Source: Rhodospirillaceae bacterium (GTDB lineage Bacteria; Pseudomonadota; Alphaproteobacteria; Reyranellales; Reyranellaceae). Taken from it: a DNA stretch of 48,299 nt. Under the pieces are notes generated by a model. It saw only the letters and a list, made by a program, of their open reading frames with translations, had not been told where the DNA came from and made no database searches. The stretch lies in contig WOUR01000040.1 of NCBI GenBank assembly GCA_009772935.1, positions 1 to 48,299 on the forward strand. The letters run 5' to 3'. This document shows, piece by piece, positions 1 through 7,957 of the stretch (positions within the stretch are counted from its first letter, which is position 1; each line of letters begins with the position of its first letter). The translations under genes were made by a program, and so were the position numbers.

Positions 1-115
1 GGTCTATCTCCGCGCCGACGCCACCGTGCCCTACCGCTACGTCATGGAGACCCTCGCCGACGCCTCCAAGGGCGGCCTCTCCAAGATCGCCTTCGTCAGT
101 GAGCCGACGCGATGA
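1..115 (+). CDS. exbD: ExbD/TolR-family protein, C-terminal end (5' partial)
   Basis: Only the last 37 codons are present; the reading frame enters from outside the window and ends with TGA at 113-115. The visible tail contains YLRAD, then YRYVMETLADASKGGLSKIAFV, which fits the periplasmic C-terminal domain of ExbD/TolR, the proton-channel partner of ExbB and TonB. The stop overlaps the ATG of the next gene (ATGA), so the two are translationally coupled. The link to a PepSY protein and a copper chaperone suggests a TonB-energised metal uptake unit whose other genes lie upstream. The family call rests on a short fragment. Confidence 0.7.
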   Translation, partial: VYLRADATVPYRYVMETLADASKGGLSKIAFVSEPTR

Positions 116-1500
116 CGACCATCCCCATCACCGAGGCCACCGCACCGAGCGCGCCGCCTTCGCGCATCCGGCTCTATGCCACACTGTGGCGCTGGCACTT
201 CCTCGCCGCGCTGCTCGTCATCCCCTTCGTGCTCTGGCAGAGCACGACCGGCACGCTCTACCTCTGGGCTGAATGGTGGATCGACAGCCGCCATCCCGAG
301 CTGCGCTTCGTGACACCCACGGCCGAGACGACTCCGCCGAGCGCCCAGCTGGCCGCGGCACTGGCGGCCGCCCCAAAGAGCTACACCGCAAGAAATTCCG
401 GTGGTCACGGCCATGGTGGCGGCAGTAACGCACACCACGCCGCTCCCGACAGCGGGCCCCCGGTGCAGGAGATCATCCTGCCAAACGACCCCGGCCGCAG
501 CACGACGGTGATCCTGCTCGACGAGCAGGGACTCCCCTACCCGATCTTCGTCGATCCGCGCGATGCGAGGGTGCTGGGCTCGCTCTCCAGCGTGGAGTGG
601 CTGCCTGGACTGTCCCGAGCGCTGCATGGTGGCTGGCCGCTCGGCAAGCCCGGAAGCTGGCTACTCGAGTTGGCGGACGGCTGGGCGATCTTCATGATCG
701 TGTCCGGCCTCTATCTCTGGTGGCCGCGCCATCGCGGCTTCCTCGCCTCTCTTTGGCCGCGGTTCGACCGCGGCGCCCGCCTCATGATGCGCGACCTGCA
801 CGCCATCGTCGCCGTCCTCTTCTCGGCGGTCTTCCTGTTCTTTCTCGTGAGCGCGCTGCCCTGGACGTCCTTCTGGGGGGGCGAGGTGCTCTCGCGCGTG
901 CAGGCCGCACTCGGCCAGAAGGGCACGGCGGGCTTCTCACCGGGCGGGGCGCCGGCGGCCCGTATGGCGTCGATCATGGGACCGATCGACGAGGTCGTGG
1001 CCCAGGCACGGAACCGCGGCTTCACCCAGAGTCTGAGCGTGCGCCTCGCGCCGTGGCCGGGCGCTCCGCTCTATCTCGGCAACCGCGACGGGCCGCCCTC
1101 CTCCGACCGCGTCCTGCTGGCCGATCCGAAGACCGGACAGGTGACGCGCGACACGTTGCGCACCGATCAGCCGCTGATCCCGCGGATGGTGGGCTTCGGC
1201 ATCCACGTCCACCAGGGTGACTTCGGCGCGTGGAACCTCTGGCTCAACACCGCCTTCGCCCTGTCGCTGGTCTGGCTCACGATCAGCGGCATGGTCTCGT
1301 GGTGGCTGCGTCGTCCCTCCCGGAGCCTTGGAATCCCGCGCAAGGTCGAGCTGCGCTGGCCGCGCGGCATGATCGTCGCCGCGACCGCCATGTGCGTGCT
1401 GATGCCGATCTTCGGCGCCTCCGTATTGCTACTTGCCGGCCTCGAAAAGCTGTTCGCGCGCCGGCGCCCGATCCCCCCACAGGAAAGTACCGTGACATGA
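112..1500 (+). CDS. PepSY-associated membrane protein (PiuB-like)
   Basis: A 462-residue inner-membrane protein. It starts with a short cytoplasmic stretch followed by a first membrane helix with WRWHFLAALLVIPFVLW near residues 26-44, the hallmark opening of PepSY_TM proteins. Further helices lie near 190-205, 225-250, 375-400 and 420-445, with periplasmic PepSY-type segments between. A His-rich loop (HGHGGGSNAHH, about residues 98-108) may bind metal. Family members sit beside TonB-dependent receptors and are implicated in siderophore-iron or other metal uptake, probably as ferric reductases; the exact role is inferred. ATGA overlaps on both sides couple it to the ExbD end and to the copper chaperone. 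Confidence 0.85.
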   Translation: MTTIPITEATAPSAPPSRIRLYATLWRWHFLAALLVIPFVLWQSTTGTLYLWAEWWIDSRHPELRFVTPTAETTPPSAQLAAALAAAPKSYTARNSGGHGHGGGSNAHHAAPDSGPPVQEIILPNDPGRSTTVILLDEQGLPYPIFVDPRDARVLGSLSSVEWLPGLSRALHGGWPLGKPGSWLLELADGWAIFMIVSGLYLWWPRHRGFLASLWPRFDRGARLMMRDLHAIVAVLFSAVFLFFLVSALPWTSFWGGEVLSRVQAALGQKGTAGFSPGGAPAARMASIMGPIDEVVAQARNRGFTQSLSVRLAPWPGAPLYLGNRDGPPSSDRVLLADPKTGQVTRDTLRTDQPLIPRMVGFGIHVHQGDFGAWNLWLNTAFALSLVWLTISGMVSWWLRRPSRSLGIPRKVELRWPRGMIVAATAMCVLMPIFGASVLLLAGLEKLFARRRPIPPQESTVT

Positions 1501-1964
1501 CCAACCGCAGACTGATGATGGCCTTGCTGTCGACCCTCGCTTTCGCCTCGCCCGTCCTCGCGCACGACTACAGGCTGGGTGCGCTGCAAATCGATCACCC
1601 GTGGACGCGGGCCACCGCCCCGACGGCCAAGGCGGGCGGCGGCTTCCTCACCATCGTCAACAAGGGCACCACGCCGGACCGGCTGATCGCCGCCCGCAGT
1701 GCGGCCTCGATGAAGGTCGAGGTCCACGAGATGAAGATGGACGGCAGCATCATGCGCATGCGGGAGGTCGAAGGCGGCCTGGAAATCCCTGCCGGCGCGA
1801 CGGTGACGCTGAAGCCGGGCGGCTTCCACATCATGTTCATGGAACTCAAGGAACCGCTGGCCAAGGGCGGCAAGGTGCCCGTCACCCTGGTCTTCGAGAA
1901 GGCCGGAAGCATCGACGTCGACTTCAAGATCGAGGCCGCAGGTACGGCCGCGTCCCATCATTGA
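1497..1964 (+). CDS. Periplasmic copper chaperone, PCu(A)C family
   Basis: A 155-residue protein with a clear signal peptide ending at VLAH (about residue 23). The mature part is a single PCu(A)C domain. It carries the expected His/Met ligand set: HEMKM near residue 80, MRM near 89 and GGFHIMFM near 120, arranged as the family's HxM pattern. These proteins hold Cu(I) in the periplasm and deliver it to cytochrome oxidase. The ATG at 1497 overlaps the stop of the PepSY gene, which fixes the start; the longer upstream open frame has no membrane or ligand logic. The C-terminus ends in HH. Confidence 0.9.
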   Translation: MTNRRLMMALLSTLAFASPVLAHDYRLGALQIDHPWTRATAPTAKAGGGFLTIVNKGTTPDRLIAARSAASMKVEVHEMKMDGSIMRMREVEGGLEIPAGATVTLKPGGFHIMFMELKEPLAKGGKVPVTLVFEKAGSIDVDFKIEAAGTAASHH

Positions 1965-2003
1965 AGGCGACGCAGAAGAGACTTTCTTCGACAGGGCGCG
2001 GCT

Positions 2004-2678
2004 TCAGTCGAAGCCGACGTACCTCACGAACTCCTCGGCCGGCGTGCGTTCGGATCGGACGGCGTTCGCGGCGAAGGACTCGTCGGGATAGCCCAGCGCC
2101 ACGCAGGTCATGATCGCCTCGTCATCGGGGATGCTTGCCACCTCACGCACGATGTCGGAGCGAGCGATGCCCTGGCCGTTCACCACGGCGCCGATGCCGC
2201 GATCCCACGCCGCCAGCACGATGCCGTAGCACAGCGCTCCGAGATCGAAGTGGCAGGTGGCGCCGGGATCGAGCACGCGGTCGTAGGTAAGCACCAGCGA
2301 CACCGGCGCGTCGAACTGGCGGAAGCCGCGCATCACCCAGTCCTGGCGCATCGCCTTGTCGTCGCGCGCGATGCCCATGGCAGCGAACAGCTGCTTGGCG
2401 ATGTCGACCTGTCGCTGGCGATGGGCGCCCTCGTAGGGACCGTGAGTGAAGATGTCCCGCTTCGAGGGCTTGCCCGCCGCCATCTCCTCCATATTGCGGC
2501 GGCGCACCTCGTCGAGAGGCGCACCGGTGAGGACATGGACGTGCCATGGCTGGCTGTTCATCGACGACGGTGCGCGCTTGGCATCCTCGATGATCGCGGC
2601 GACCACTGATTTCGCCACCGGCTTCTTCGCGAAGCCGCGGGTACTGCGGCGGCTGTGCACCAGTTCCTGGAAGTCCAT
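2004..2678 (-). CDS. Nitroreductase-family FMN oxidoreductase
   Basis: A 224-residue protein starting MDFQELVHSRRSTRGF, the typical N-terminus of the nitroreductase fold in which RRSxR contacts the FMN phosphate. SSMNSQPWH near residue 37-45 is the second conserved FMN-binding segment, and GLGALCYGIVLAA-like helix (here DLGALCYGIVLAAWDRGIG) is the third. The family reduces nitroaromatics, quinones or enoates with NAD(P)H; the substrate cannot be told. The start at 2678 is preceded by GGTGGAGACGG; the frame continues upstream without domain content. It faces the PCu(A)C gene with a 39-base gap. Confidence 0.88.
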   Translation of the reverse strand: MDFQELVHSRRSTRGFAKKPVAKSVVAAIIEDAKRAPSSMNSQPWHVHVLTGAPLDEVRRRNMEEMAAGKPSKRDIFTHGPYEGAHRQRQVDIAKQLFAAMGIARDDKAMRQDWVMRGFRQFDAPVSLVLTYDRVLDPGATCHFDLGALCYGIVLAAWDRGIGAVVNGQGIARSDIVREVASIPDDEAIMTCVALGYPDESFAANAVRSERTPAEEFVRYVGFD

Positions 2679-2882
2679 TCCGTCTCCACCTTCACTGCCT
2701 CGAGACAGGATAGCAGGCGCACCGCAGCGGTGAACCGCGGGCGGGCTGCCGGTTTCGCGCGGCGGCTGGTTTCGCAGGACCTGCCGGCCATGCGCCGAAA
2801 GAGCAGGCGCGTTGACTTCGGATTGTACCCGTGGGTAGTTTCTCTCGGGGCGCTGCAACCATTGGCAGCACGGGGGAAGCTA

Positions 2883-3692
2883 ATGAAAAGGCGATCGTTT
2901 CTGGCGTTTGGGAGCGCCTGTGCAGTGTGCGGTTGTGCGGGGGCCGTGCACCAGCTTCCGCAGGTCAGCGACAGCCATCTCAGCCTCGCTCAACGCGAAG
3001 TCCAGGGCGCGGGCGGGCCACCGCCGCGCCGCGCACTGACGGACGAGCAGGTGGACGAGATCATGCGCTCCGCCCTCGCCCGCATCCGGCCGCCGGCCGA
3101 CCGGATGTGTCGCGAGATGAACGTCGGCGTATGCGACTGGCGCTTCATGAGTTCGGCGAACCGGTCGATGAATGCCGGCGCGGGTGCCAATGGCCTGATC
3201 TTCGTCAATCGCGGCGTGGTCGAATATGCATCGAACGAGGAGGAGGTCTGCCTCGTGTTCGCGCACGAGATCGGGCACCAGGCGGCGAATCACATCGCCA
3301 CCAGTCAGCGCAACCAGATGACGGGCGCGCTAATCGGCGCCATCCTGCTGGGCGCGGCCGGCGCGGCCGCATCCTATCGCAGCCCCTATGCCGGCCAGGT
3401 GACCCGCTCGGCGATGGACACCGGCGCCAACCTCGGCGGCGCGGTCGGCCGCATCTCGTTCTCCAAGGAGCAGGAGCGCGAGGCCGACTATCTCGCGGCG
3501 GTGATCCTCTATCGATCGGACGTCGACCTCGACAAGGCGCGCGGCATGCTCGTCACCCTGGCCCGCTCGTCGGGACGCCGAGACACCGGCATGCTCGACA
3601 CCCACCCGGCCGGCCCCGACCGCCTCGCGAGTTGGGACCGCGCGGTGTCCGAGATCCGTAGGTCCAGCGGTGCCTTGCCAGCACGGGCATAG
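2883..3692 (+). CDS. M48-family metalloprotease, exported and probably a lipoprotein
   Basis: A 269-residue protein beginning MKRRSFLAFGSACAVCGC, a short signal sequence with a lipobox-like Cys at 16 or 18. The zinc motif HEIGH lies at residues 128-132 and the third ligand Glu is in EREADYLA near residue 200, matching M48 peptidases such as LoiP and BepA that act on outer-membrane proteins. A Gly/Ala-rich hydrophobic helix lies between (about 147-165). The ATG at 2883 has GGGGGAAG upstream; the longer frame starting further upstream overlaps the divergent nitroreductase promoter region and was not used. Confidence 0.85.
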   Translation: MKRRSFLAFGSACAVCGCAGAVHQLPQVSDSHLSLAQREVQGAGGPPPRRALTDEQVDEIMRSALARIRPPADRMCREMNVGVCDWRFMSSANRSMNAGAGANGLIFVNRGVVEYASNEEEVCLVFAHEIGHQAANHIATSQRNQMTGALIGAILLGAAGAAASYRSPYAGQVTRSAMDTGANLGGAVGRISFSKEQEREADYLAAVILYRSDVDLDKARGMLVTLARSSGRRDTGMLDTHPAGPDRLASWDRAVSEIRRSSGALPARA

Positions 3693-3697
3693 CGACC

Positions 3698-3946
3698 TCA
3701 GCCGTTCTCCTCGTCCTCATCGCCTTCGACGTCCCGGATCGAGATCGCGTCGGCGAAGCGCTTCGCGACGGCGGGAAGGCCCGCTTCCTCGGCGGCACGC
3801 AGCCCCTCCCGGTTGGCGTCGAGGCGCGCAAAGTCCTCCGGCGGCGCAGCGGCCAGTGCCCGCTGGATGAGGTCGATGGCCTCGACGTACTTGTGCTGGC
3901 CCCGCAGGGCGGCCGACACCTTGATGGCGTCTTCCAGGCTGCTCAT
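3698..3946 (-). CDS. Small acidic hypothetical protein
   Basis: An 82-residue protein, start at 3946 chosen by a strong GGAGG six bases upstream. Sequence is helical with a TPR-like pattern in the first half (SAALRGQHKYVEAIDLIQRAL) and an acidic tail (VEGDEDEENG). No family recognised. It ends five bases after the convergent M48 gene and lies downstream of the receiver gene on the same strand, so it may be co-transcribed with it. Confidence 0.6.
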   Translation of the reverse strand: MSSLEDAIKVSAALRGQHKYVEAIDLIQRALAAAPPEDFARLDANREGLRAAEEAGLPAVAKRFADAISIRDVEGDEDEENG

Positions 3947-4033
3947 GACTTCCTCCCGATGCCGGCACGTCAACGGCGCCCGGCCGGTGAAGTTGCCATA
4001 TCGGACGCCGGCCGGGAGCCTCCCGTATGGAAC

Positions 4034-4552
4034 CTAGAGCTGGGGGAAAAGGCGCGGTCCCCGCTCGTACGGAATCACGATTCCGCCCCGACCGCCATAG
4101 ACCATCTGGTCGACGGTATCGACCAGCGCCTGAGGCGACACCGGCTTGGTGATCAGGGGCCGCAACGCGAATTCGTGCGGCAGGCTTTGTGCCTCTTCGG
4201 CGATCACGGCGAACGGCACCTGTTCCGCCGCCAGCCACTCGGCAACGGCGAGGGGCGCGCTGCGGCGAGAGTCCAAGTCGATCAGCGCCGCATCGAGGCG
4301 TCCGCTTTTCACGAGACGCTCCACCTCGCTCTGGCTTCCGGCAGGGCCGACGATGCGGTAGCCGGCATCCCGCAGGTGCTTCTGCATTTCGAGCGCCAGA
4401 GGGAGCTGGTCCTCGACGATCAGGATACGGCCGCGCGGGGGCCGGTCGATCGTTCCGGCATATCCATGAGGCGGGAAGACTTCAGCGGCGCCGGCCTGGG
4501 CATCCATGTCTGAAGACCATTCAGGCCGGTAGGCTGCCGACCTTGCGATCAT
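4034..4552 (-). CDS. Stand-alone response-regulator receiver
   Basis: A 172-residue protein with an N-terminal extension of about 40 residues and one receiver domain (about 42-155). ILIVEDQ at 43-49 gives the acidic pair, the phosphoacceptor is D92 in ALIDLD, and K136 is in LITKP. The conserved Thr/Ser after strand 4 is replaced by Ala (FAVIAEE, residue 118), so signal output may be altered. VGPAGS near residue 68 is typical of single-domain receivers that pair with HWE-type histidine kinases in alphaproteobacteria. The start has GGAGG at good spacing. No kinase is adjacent. Confidence 0.8.
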   Translation of the reverse strand: MIARSAAYRPEWSSDMDAQAGAAEVFPPHGYAGTIDRPPRGRILIVEDQLPLALEMQKHLRDAGYRIVGPAGSQSEVERLVKSGRLDAALIDLDSRRSAPLAVAEWLAAEQVPFAVIAEEAQSLPHEFALRPLITKPVSPQALVDTVDQMVYGGRGGIVIPYERGPRLFPQL

Positions 4553-4642
4553 GACGAACCTCCTAAATGTAGCGGATTGGATGGAAGGAAAGCGCCCGCC
4601 GCGGAGCGGCGAACGCTCCTCTCGCCCTGTCGGACGCCGCGC

Positions 4643-5086
4643 CTACTGCTTCGAAAGGCGTGGTACGCCCGACTCGATGCGGATGGCGCGGGCCTTCTTC
4701 TCTTCAGGGATCTCGCGCCGCAACTCGATCGTCAGGAGACCGTTCGCCAGCCCGGCTCCCACCACCTTCACGTGGTCGGCGAGCTGGAAGCGGCGCTCGA
4801 ACTCCCGTGTGGCGATGCCGCGATAGAGGTACTCCTTCTCTTCCCCGCCGGGCTGGGACTTGCCGGTCACGAGGAGTTCCTCCTCCTTCTGGGTGATGCT
4901 GAGCTCGGCCTCGGAGAAGCCCGCCACCGCCATGACGACGCGGTATGTGTCGTCACCGGCCTTCTCGATATTGTACGGGGGATACCCTTGGGAGCCCTGG
5001 CTCACCGCGGAATCGAGCATGTGGAACACCCGGTCGAAGCCGACCGTATCACGATAGAACGGCGAAAAATCGAAAGCGGTACGCAT
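4643..5086 (-). CDS. Small heat-shock protein, Hsp20/IbpA family
   Basis: A 147-residue alpha-crystallin-type chaperone. It opens MRTAFDFSPFYRDTVGFDRVF, the characteristic IbpA-like N-terminus, followed by the crystallin domain (PPYNIEK near residue 36 to the LANGLLTIELRREIPE motif near 110-128). The C-terminal IxI-type anchor is not obvious, but AIRIES is a candidate. It binds unfolding proteins as an ATP-independent holdase. A first ATG at 5092 sits directly on the GGAGG, so the second ATG at 5086, with normal spacing, was chosen. The leader carries a likely ROSE thermometer and an RpoH-type promoter. Confidence 0.92.
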   Translation of the reverse strand: MRTAFDFSPFYRDTVGFDRVFHMLDSAVSQGSQGYPPYNIEKAGDDTYRVVMAVAGFSEAELSITQKEEELLVTGKSQPGGEEKEYLYRGIATREFERRFQLADHVKVVGAGLANGLLTIELRREIPEEKKARAIRIESGVPRLSKQ

Positions 5087-5090
5087 GTTC

Positions 5091-5145
5091 ATCCTCCACT
5101 CCTGAGCGATGGGTTTGCGAAGCGGTCCCCCGAAAGGCGACCGGC
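5091..5145 (-). promoter_or_regulatory. Putative ROSE-type RNA thermometer in the hsp20 leader
   Basis: On the minus strand the segment ATCGCTC (5110-5104) can pair with GAGGAT (5096-5091) that contains the Shine-Dalgarno. The pairing is AUC with GAU and CUC with GAG, leaving one unpaired G, closed by the seven-base loop AGGAGTG. The UCGCU sequence with a bulged G opposite the Shine-Dalgarno is the defining feature of ROSE elements of alphaproteobacterial small heat-shock genes. A second hairpin (CGGTC...GACCG) lies upstream in the leader. Pairing was found by eye. Confidence 0.5.
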
Positions 5146-5150
5146 AGACG

Positions 5151-5178
5151 ATCTAGGCGCGGCCCGACATGGTTCAAG
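5151..5178 (-). promoter_or_regulatory. RpoH (sigma-32)-type promoter for hsp20
   Basis: The minus strand reads CTTG, 17 bases, then CCTAGAT, matching the alphaproteobacterial RpoH pattern CTTG-N17-CYTAT at all but one or two positions. It lies about 70 bases upstream of the hsp20 start, leaving a leader of about 55-60 bases, enough to hold the ROSE-like hairpin. Confidence 0.5.
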
Positions 5179-5249
5179 CCGTCGCCTTCAGATTTTTTTC
5201 CGGTCGGTCCTGCCTATGCCGTCGTCGTGCGGCCGGGAAAGGCCGGCGA

Positions 5250-6074
5250 TCAGGGGGCCGAAACGATGATCAGCGTCGAAATCGGACGCACCTGGGCGCC
5301 GAACGGCCCGACCACCGCGCGCAGCGACTCGACCGGATCGCGCAGGTCGTAGAAGCCGGCGAAGCGCTGGCGCAGGAGATTGTGGTCGGTCACGACGATC
5401 CAGCCGCCATGGTAGCGGCGCAGATGGGCGATCGCCTCGCCGACGGTCGCCCCATCGACGTACAGGCTGTGGCGCCGCCATGCCCCCGCCTGGTCAGGGG
5501 AGACAGGGCCTTGTTCGATCGTTCCGTCGGCCCGGGCCACGAGTTGTTCGCCGGTCCGCAACCGCCGCTGCACCGGTTCCATCGTTCCCTGCGCCGTTTC
5601 CGCAGGCGGCATCCTGACTTCGACCGATCCCTTCTCGACCGCGACGGTGACGGCCTCTTCGGCGAGCCGGACGTTGAAGGCCGTACCTGTGACAACGACC
5701 GAGACGCCTCCAGCCTTCACCGTGAAAGGTCGCGAATCGCCGGGCTTCACGTTGAAGAACGCTTCTCCCGAGCGAAGCTGCACCAGCCGGCTCGTCTCAC
5801 TGAATTTCACGTCGAGGGCGCTGGCGGCTCCCAGGTCAACCAGCGACCCGTCCGGCAGGTCGACGTTCCGATGCTCGGCGGTCGTCGTGACGTGATCCAC
5901 GCCCAAGTTCTTCACCAGTGCGGGCGCATAGAAGGAAAGCGCCAGCACCGCGAGCAGCGAGACGCCCACCATCATCCAGCGCCATCGCCGGGCCGGTCGC
6001 GACGGATCGCGCGACAGGCGTTCCTGCGCCTTCGCTCGCCGAATGAGGTCCCTGTCCGGCGTACCTGCTGTCAT
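5250..6074 (-). CDS. FecR-family anti-sigma/regulatory protein, orphan
   Basis: A 274-residue protein with a membrane helix at about residues 34-52 and a periplasmic FecR domain (LPDGSLVDLGAASAL near 72-86, VVVTGTAFNVR near 126-136), then a C-terminal DUF4974-like segment (VDGATVGEAIAHLRRYHGG). The cytoplasmic part is only about 33 residues and lacks the usual DUF4880 helix bundle with its WxxRL-type pattern that binds the sigma factor. No ECF sigma or TonB receptor gene adjoins it; the nearest sigma gene is 9.6 kb away and has its own FecR. It may serve a distant sigma factor or be a relic. Confidence 0.8.
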   Translation of the reverse strand: MTAGTPDRDLIRRAKAQERLSRDPSRPARRWRWMMVGVSLLAVLALSFYAPALVKNLGVDHVTTTAEHRNVDLPDGSLVDLGAASALDVKFSETSRLVQLRSGEAFFNVKPGDSRPFTVKAGGVSVVVTGTAFNVRLAEEAVTVAVEKGSVEVRMPPAETAQGTMEPVQRRLRTGEQLVARADGTIEQGPVSPDQAGAWRRHSLYVDGATVGEAIAHLRRYHGGWIVVTDHNLLRQRFAGFYDLRDPVESLRAVVGPFGAQVRPISTLIIVSAP

Positions 6075-6279
6075 TTTCTTTCATCCACGCCGGTATCGAT
6101 ATCGAGCCATTTCCCACGATGAACCGCCGCCCGGCAACGTTCCCATTCGTACTCTATCCCAGGACCGGACGCCGGTCGATGACAGCGGGAAAGCGGAGCG
6201 CACACACCAGACTGGGCATTGTTGCGCTGGCGTAGAATGCACTACTCTGCGGGCCGCGTATGGACGATCGGGGAATGCA

Positions 6280-6915
6280 ATGTCGGACGATCACAAGCAC
6301 GATCATGACCACGGGCATGGCTCCGAGCTGTCGGAGATGCAGCTCCGGGTCCGCGCACTCGAAACCATCCTGACAGAGAAGGGCTATGTCGATCCGGCGG
6401 CGCTCGACTCGATCATCGAAACCTACGAAACGAAGGTCGGGCCGCATATCGGTGCGCAGGTGGTGGCGCGGGCCTGGGTCGATCCCGGGTTCCGCAAGGC
6501 GCTGCTTGCCGACGCGAGCAAGGCTATCGCGCAGATCGGCCTCCAGCAGAAGGTCGGCGACCACCTGATTGCCGTCGAGAATACGCCGACCACGCACAAC
6601 ATGATCGTCTGCACTCTGTGCTCCTGCTACCCGTGGGACCTGCTGGGCCTGCCGCCGGTCTGGTACAAGTCCGCCCCCTACCGCTCCCGCACCGTCAAGG
6701 AGCCGCGCAAGGTGTTGGCCGATTTCGGCGTGACACTGCCCGACGAGACGAAGGTCCGCGTGTGGGACTCGACGGCAGAGACGCGCTTCATCGTCCTGCC
6801 GATGCGGCCGGCCGGTACCCAGGACTGGCCCGAGGACAAGCTCGCGTCGCTCGTCACCCGCGATTCGATGATCGGCACCGGTTTTCCGAAGGCGGCAAAC
6901 GAGGTGTCGGCATGA
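6280..6915 (+). CDS. nthA: Nitrile hydratase alpha subunit, cobalt type
   Basis: A 211-residue protein, the usual length for the family. Residues 111-116 are CTLCSC: the claw motif whose Cys thiolates and backbone amides bind the active-site metal. Thr at the second position marks the cobalt subclass (iron enzymes have Ser). The enzyme hydrates nitriles to amides in the cytoplasm. The N-terminus is His-rich (DDHKHDHDHGHG), which could help hold metal. The ATG at 6280 follows GGGGA; the longer open frame upstream was rejected because the family start begins here. It overlaps the beta gene by ATGA. Confidence 0.95.
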   Translation: MSDDHKHDHDHGHGSELSEMQLRVRALETILTEKGYVDPAALDSIIETYETKVGPHIGAQVVARAWVDPGFRKALLADASKAIAQIGLQQKVGDHLIAVENTPTTHNMIVCTLCSCYPWDLLGLPPVWYKSAPYRSRTVKEPRKVLADFGVTLPDETKVRVWDSTAETRFIVLPMRPAGTQDWPEDKLASLVTRDSMIGTGFPKAANEVSA

Positions 6916-7571
6916 ACGGCGTGCACGACATGGGCGGCATGGATGGCTTCGGAAAGGTCGCGCCCGAGCCGCACGAGGTGCCCTTCCATACCGATTGGGA
7001 AGCCCGCTCCCTGGCGCTCAACCGGGTCATGGGCTCGGCCGGCGAATGGAACATCGACGTCGGCCGCTATTGGATCGAGACCTTGCCGCCAGCCGTGTAT
7101 CTCTCCTCCTCCTATTACAAGAAGTGGTTCCTTCGCCTCGAACGCCTCTGCCTGGACCGCGGCCTCGTCTCCGAGGCCGAACTGGCCAGCGGCCATTCGA
7201 GCGGACCGGGTCGGCCGCTGAAGCGCAGGCCGCTGTCGGGCCCGCAGGCAGGCATAGGCCTGACCCGGGCCAACCACGATCAGCCGGCCCGCGCGCCTGC
7301 CGCTTTCGAGGTGGGCCAGAAGGTGCGTGCCCGCAACATTCATCCCCGCTCCCACACGCGCCTGCCACGCTTCGCCCGTGGCCATGTCGGCACGATCGAG
7401 CGCATCCAAGGCTGCCACACCTTTCCCGACGCGATGGTCGAGCAGGGCGTCGAGCAGGGCGAATGGCTCTACACCGTGGTGTTCGACGGGCGGGAACTCT
7501 GGGGGCCCGACGCGGAGGATGGCGCGAGCGTGTCCATCGAGGCGTTCGAGCCTTACCTGGAGCCGGCATGA
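6912..7571 (+). CDS. nthB: Nitrile hydratase beta subunit
   Basis: A 219-residue protein starting MNGVHDMGGMDGFG, the signature opening of nitrile hydratase beta chains. The C-terminal SH3-like domain follows (FEVGQKVRARN near 128, RLPRFARGHVGTIERIQGCHTFPD near 147-170, LWGPDAED and the final FEPYLEP). The beta chain contributes Arg residues that hold the oxidised Cys claw of the alpha chain, and the partners form an alpha2-beta2 or larger enzyme. Gene order alpha-beta-activator with four-base overlaps on both sides means one translationally coupled operon. Confidence 0.95.
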   Translation: MNGVHDMGGMDGFGKVAPEPHEVPFHTDWEARSLALNRVMGSAGEWNIDVGRYWIETLPPAVYLSSSYYKKWFLRLERLCLDRGLVSEAELASGHSSGPGRPLKRRPLSGPQAGIGLTRANHDQPARAPAAFEVGQKVRARNIHPRSHTRLPRFARGHVGTIERIQGCHTFPDAMVEQGVEQGEWLYTVVFDGRELWGPDAEDGASVSIEAFEPYLEPA

Positions 7572-7954
7572 TGGCGTCGGAGATCGAGGCGGTTCGCAGG
7601 GCCCTGCAAACCGTGCCGGGTATCCCGTGCGCCGGCGAGGCGCCAGTCTTCGCCGAGCCATGGCAGGCGCAGGCCTTCGCCATGGCGCTCACCTTGCAGC
7701 AGCGCGGCGTCTTTACCTGGAACGAATGGGCTGACGAACTCGGCAACCAGATCAAGGCCGCCATCGCCCAAGGCGATCCCGACGATGGCACGACCTACTA
7801 CCGCCACTGGCTCGCGACGCTCGAACGATTGGTCGCCCGCAAGGGCATCGCCTCCCCGGAGACCCTCGACCGCTACTATCACGCCTGGGACCATGCCGCA
7901 GACCGCACGCCGCACGGCCAGACGATCGAGCTCAAGGCGGACGACTTTGCCTAA
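7568..7954 (+). CDS. Nitrile hydratase accessory/activator protein (P14K-like)
   Basis: A 128-residue protein related to the beta subunit N-terminal half. Features seen are PVFAEPWQAQAFAMAL, FTWNEWADELG and YYRHWLATLERLV, all typical of cobalt-type activators that swap subunits to insert cobalt into the alpha chain. Two adjacent ATGs (7568, 7571) are possible; 7568 overlaps the beta stop. It ends four bases before the convergent cyclase gene. No amidase, nitrilase or cobalt transporter is in the neighbourhood, so the amide product must be handled by genes elsewhere. Confidence 0.9.
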   Translation: MMASEIEAVRRALQTVPGIPCAGEAPVFAEPWQAQAFAMALTLQQRGVFTWNEWADELGNQIKAAIAQGDPDDGTTYYRHWLATLERLVARKGIASPETLDRYYHAWDHAADRTPHGQTIELKADDFA

Positions 7955-7957
7955 ACC

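Noticed and set aside
5182..5200. A run of seven T after GCCTTCAGA, as a possible terminator
   Set aside because: The run is on the plus strand while both flanking genes are on the minus strand, and no stable hairpin precedes it.
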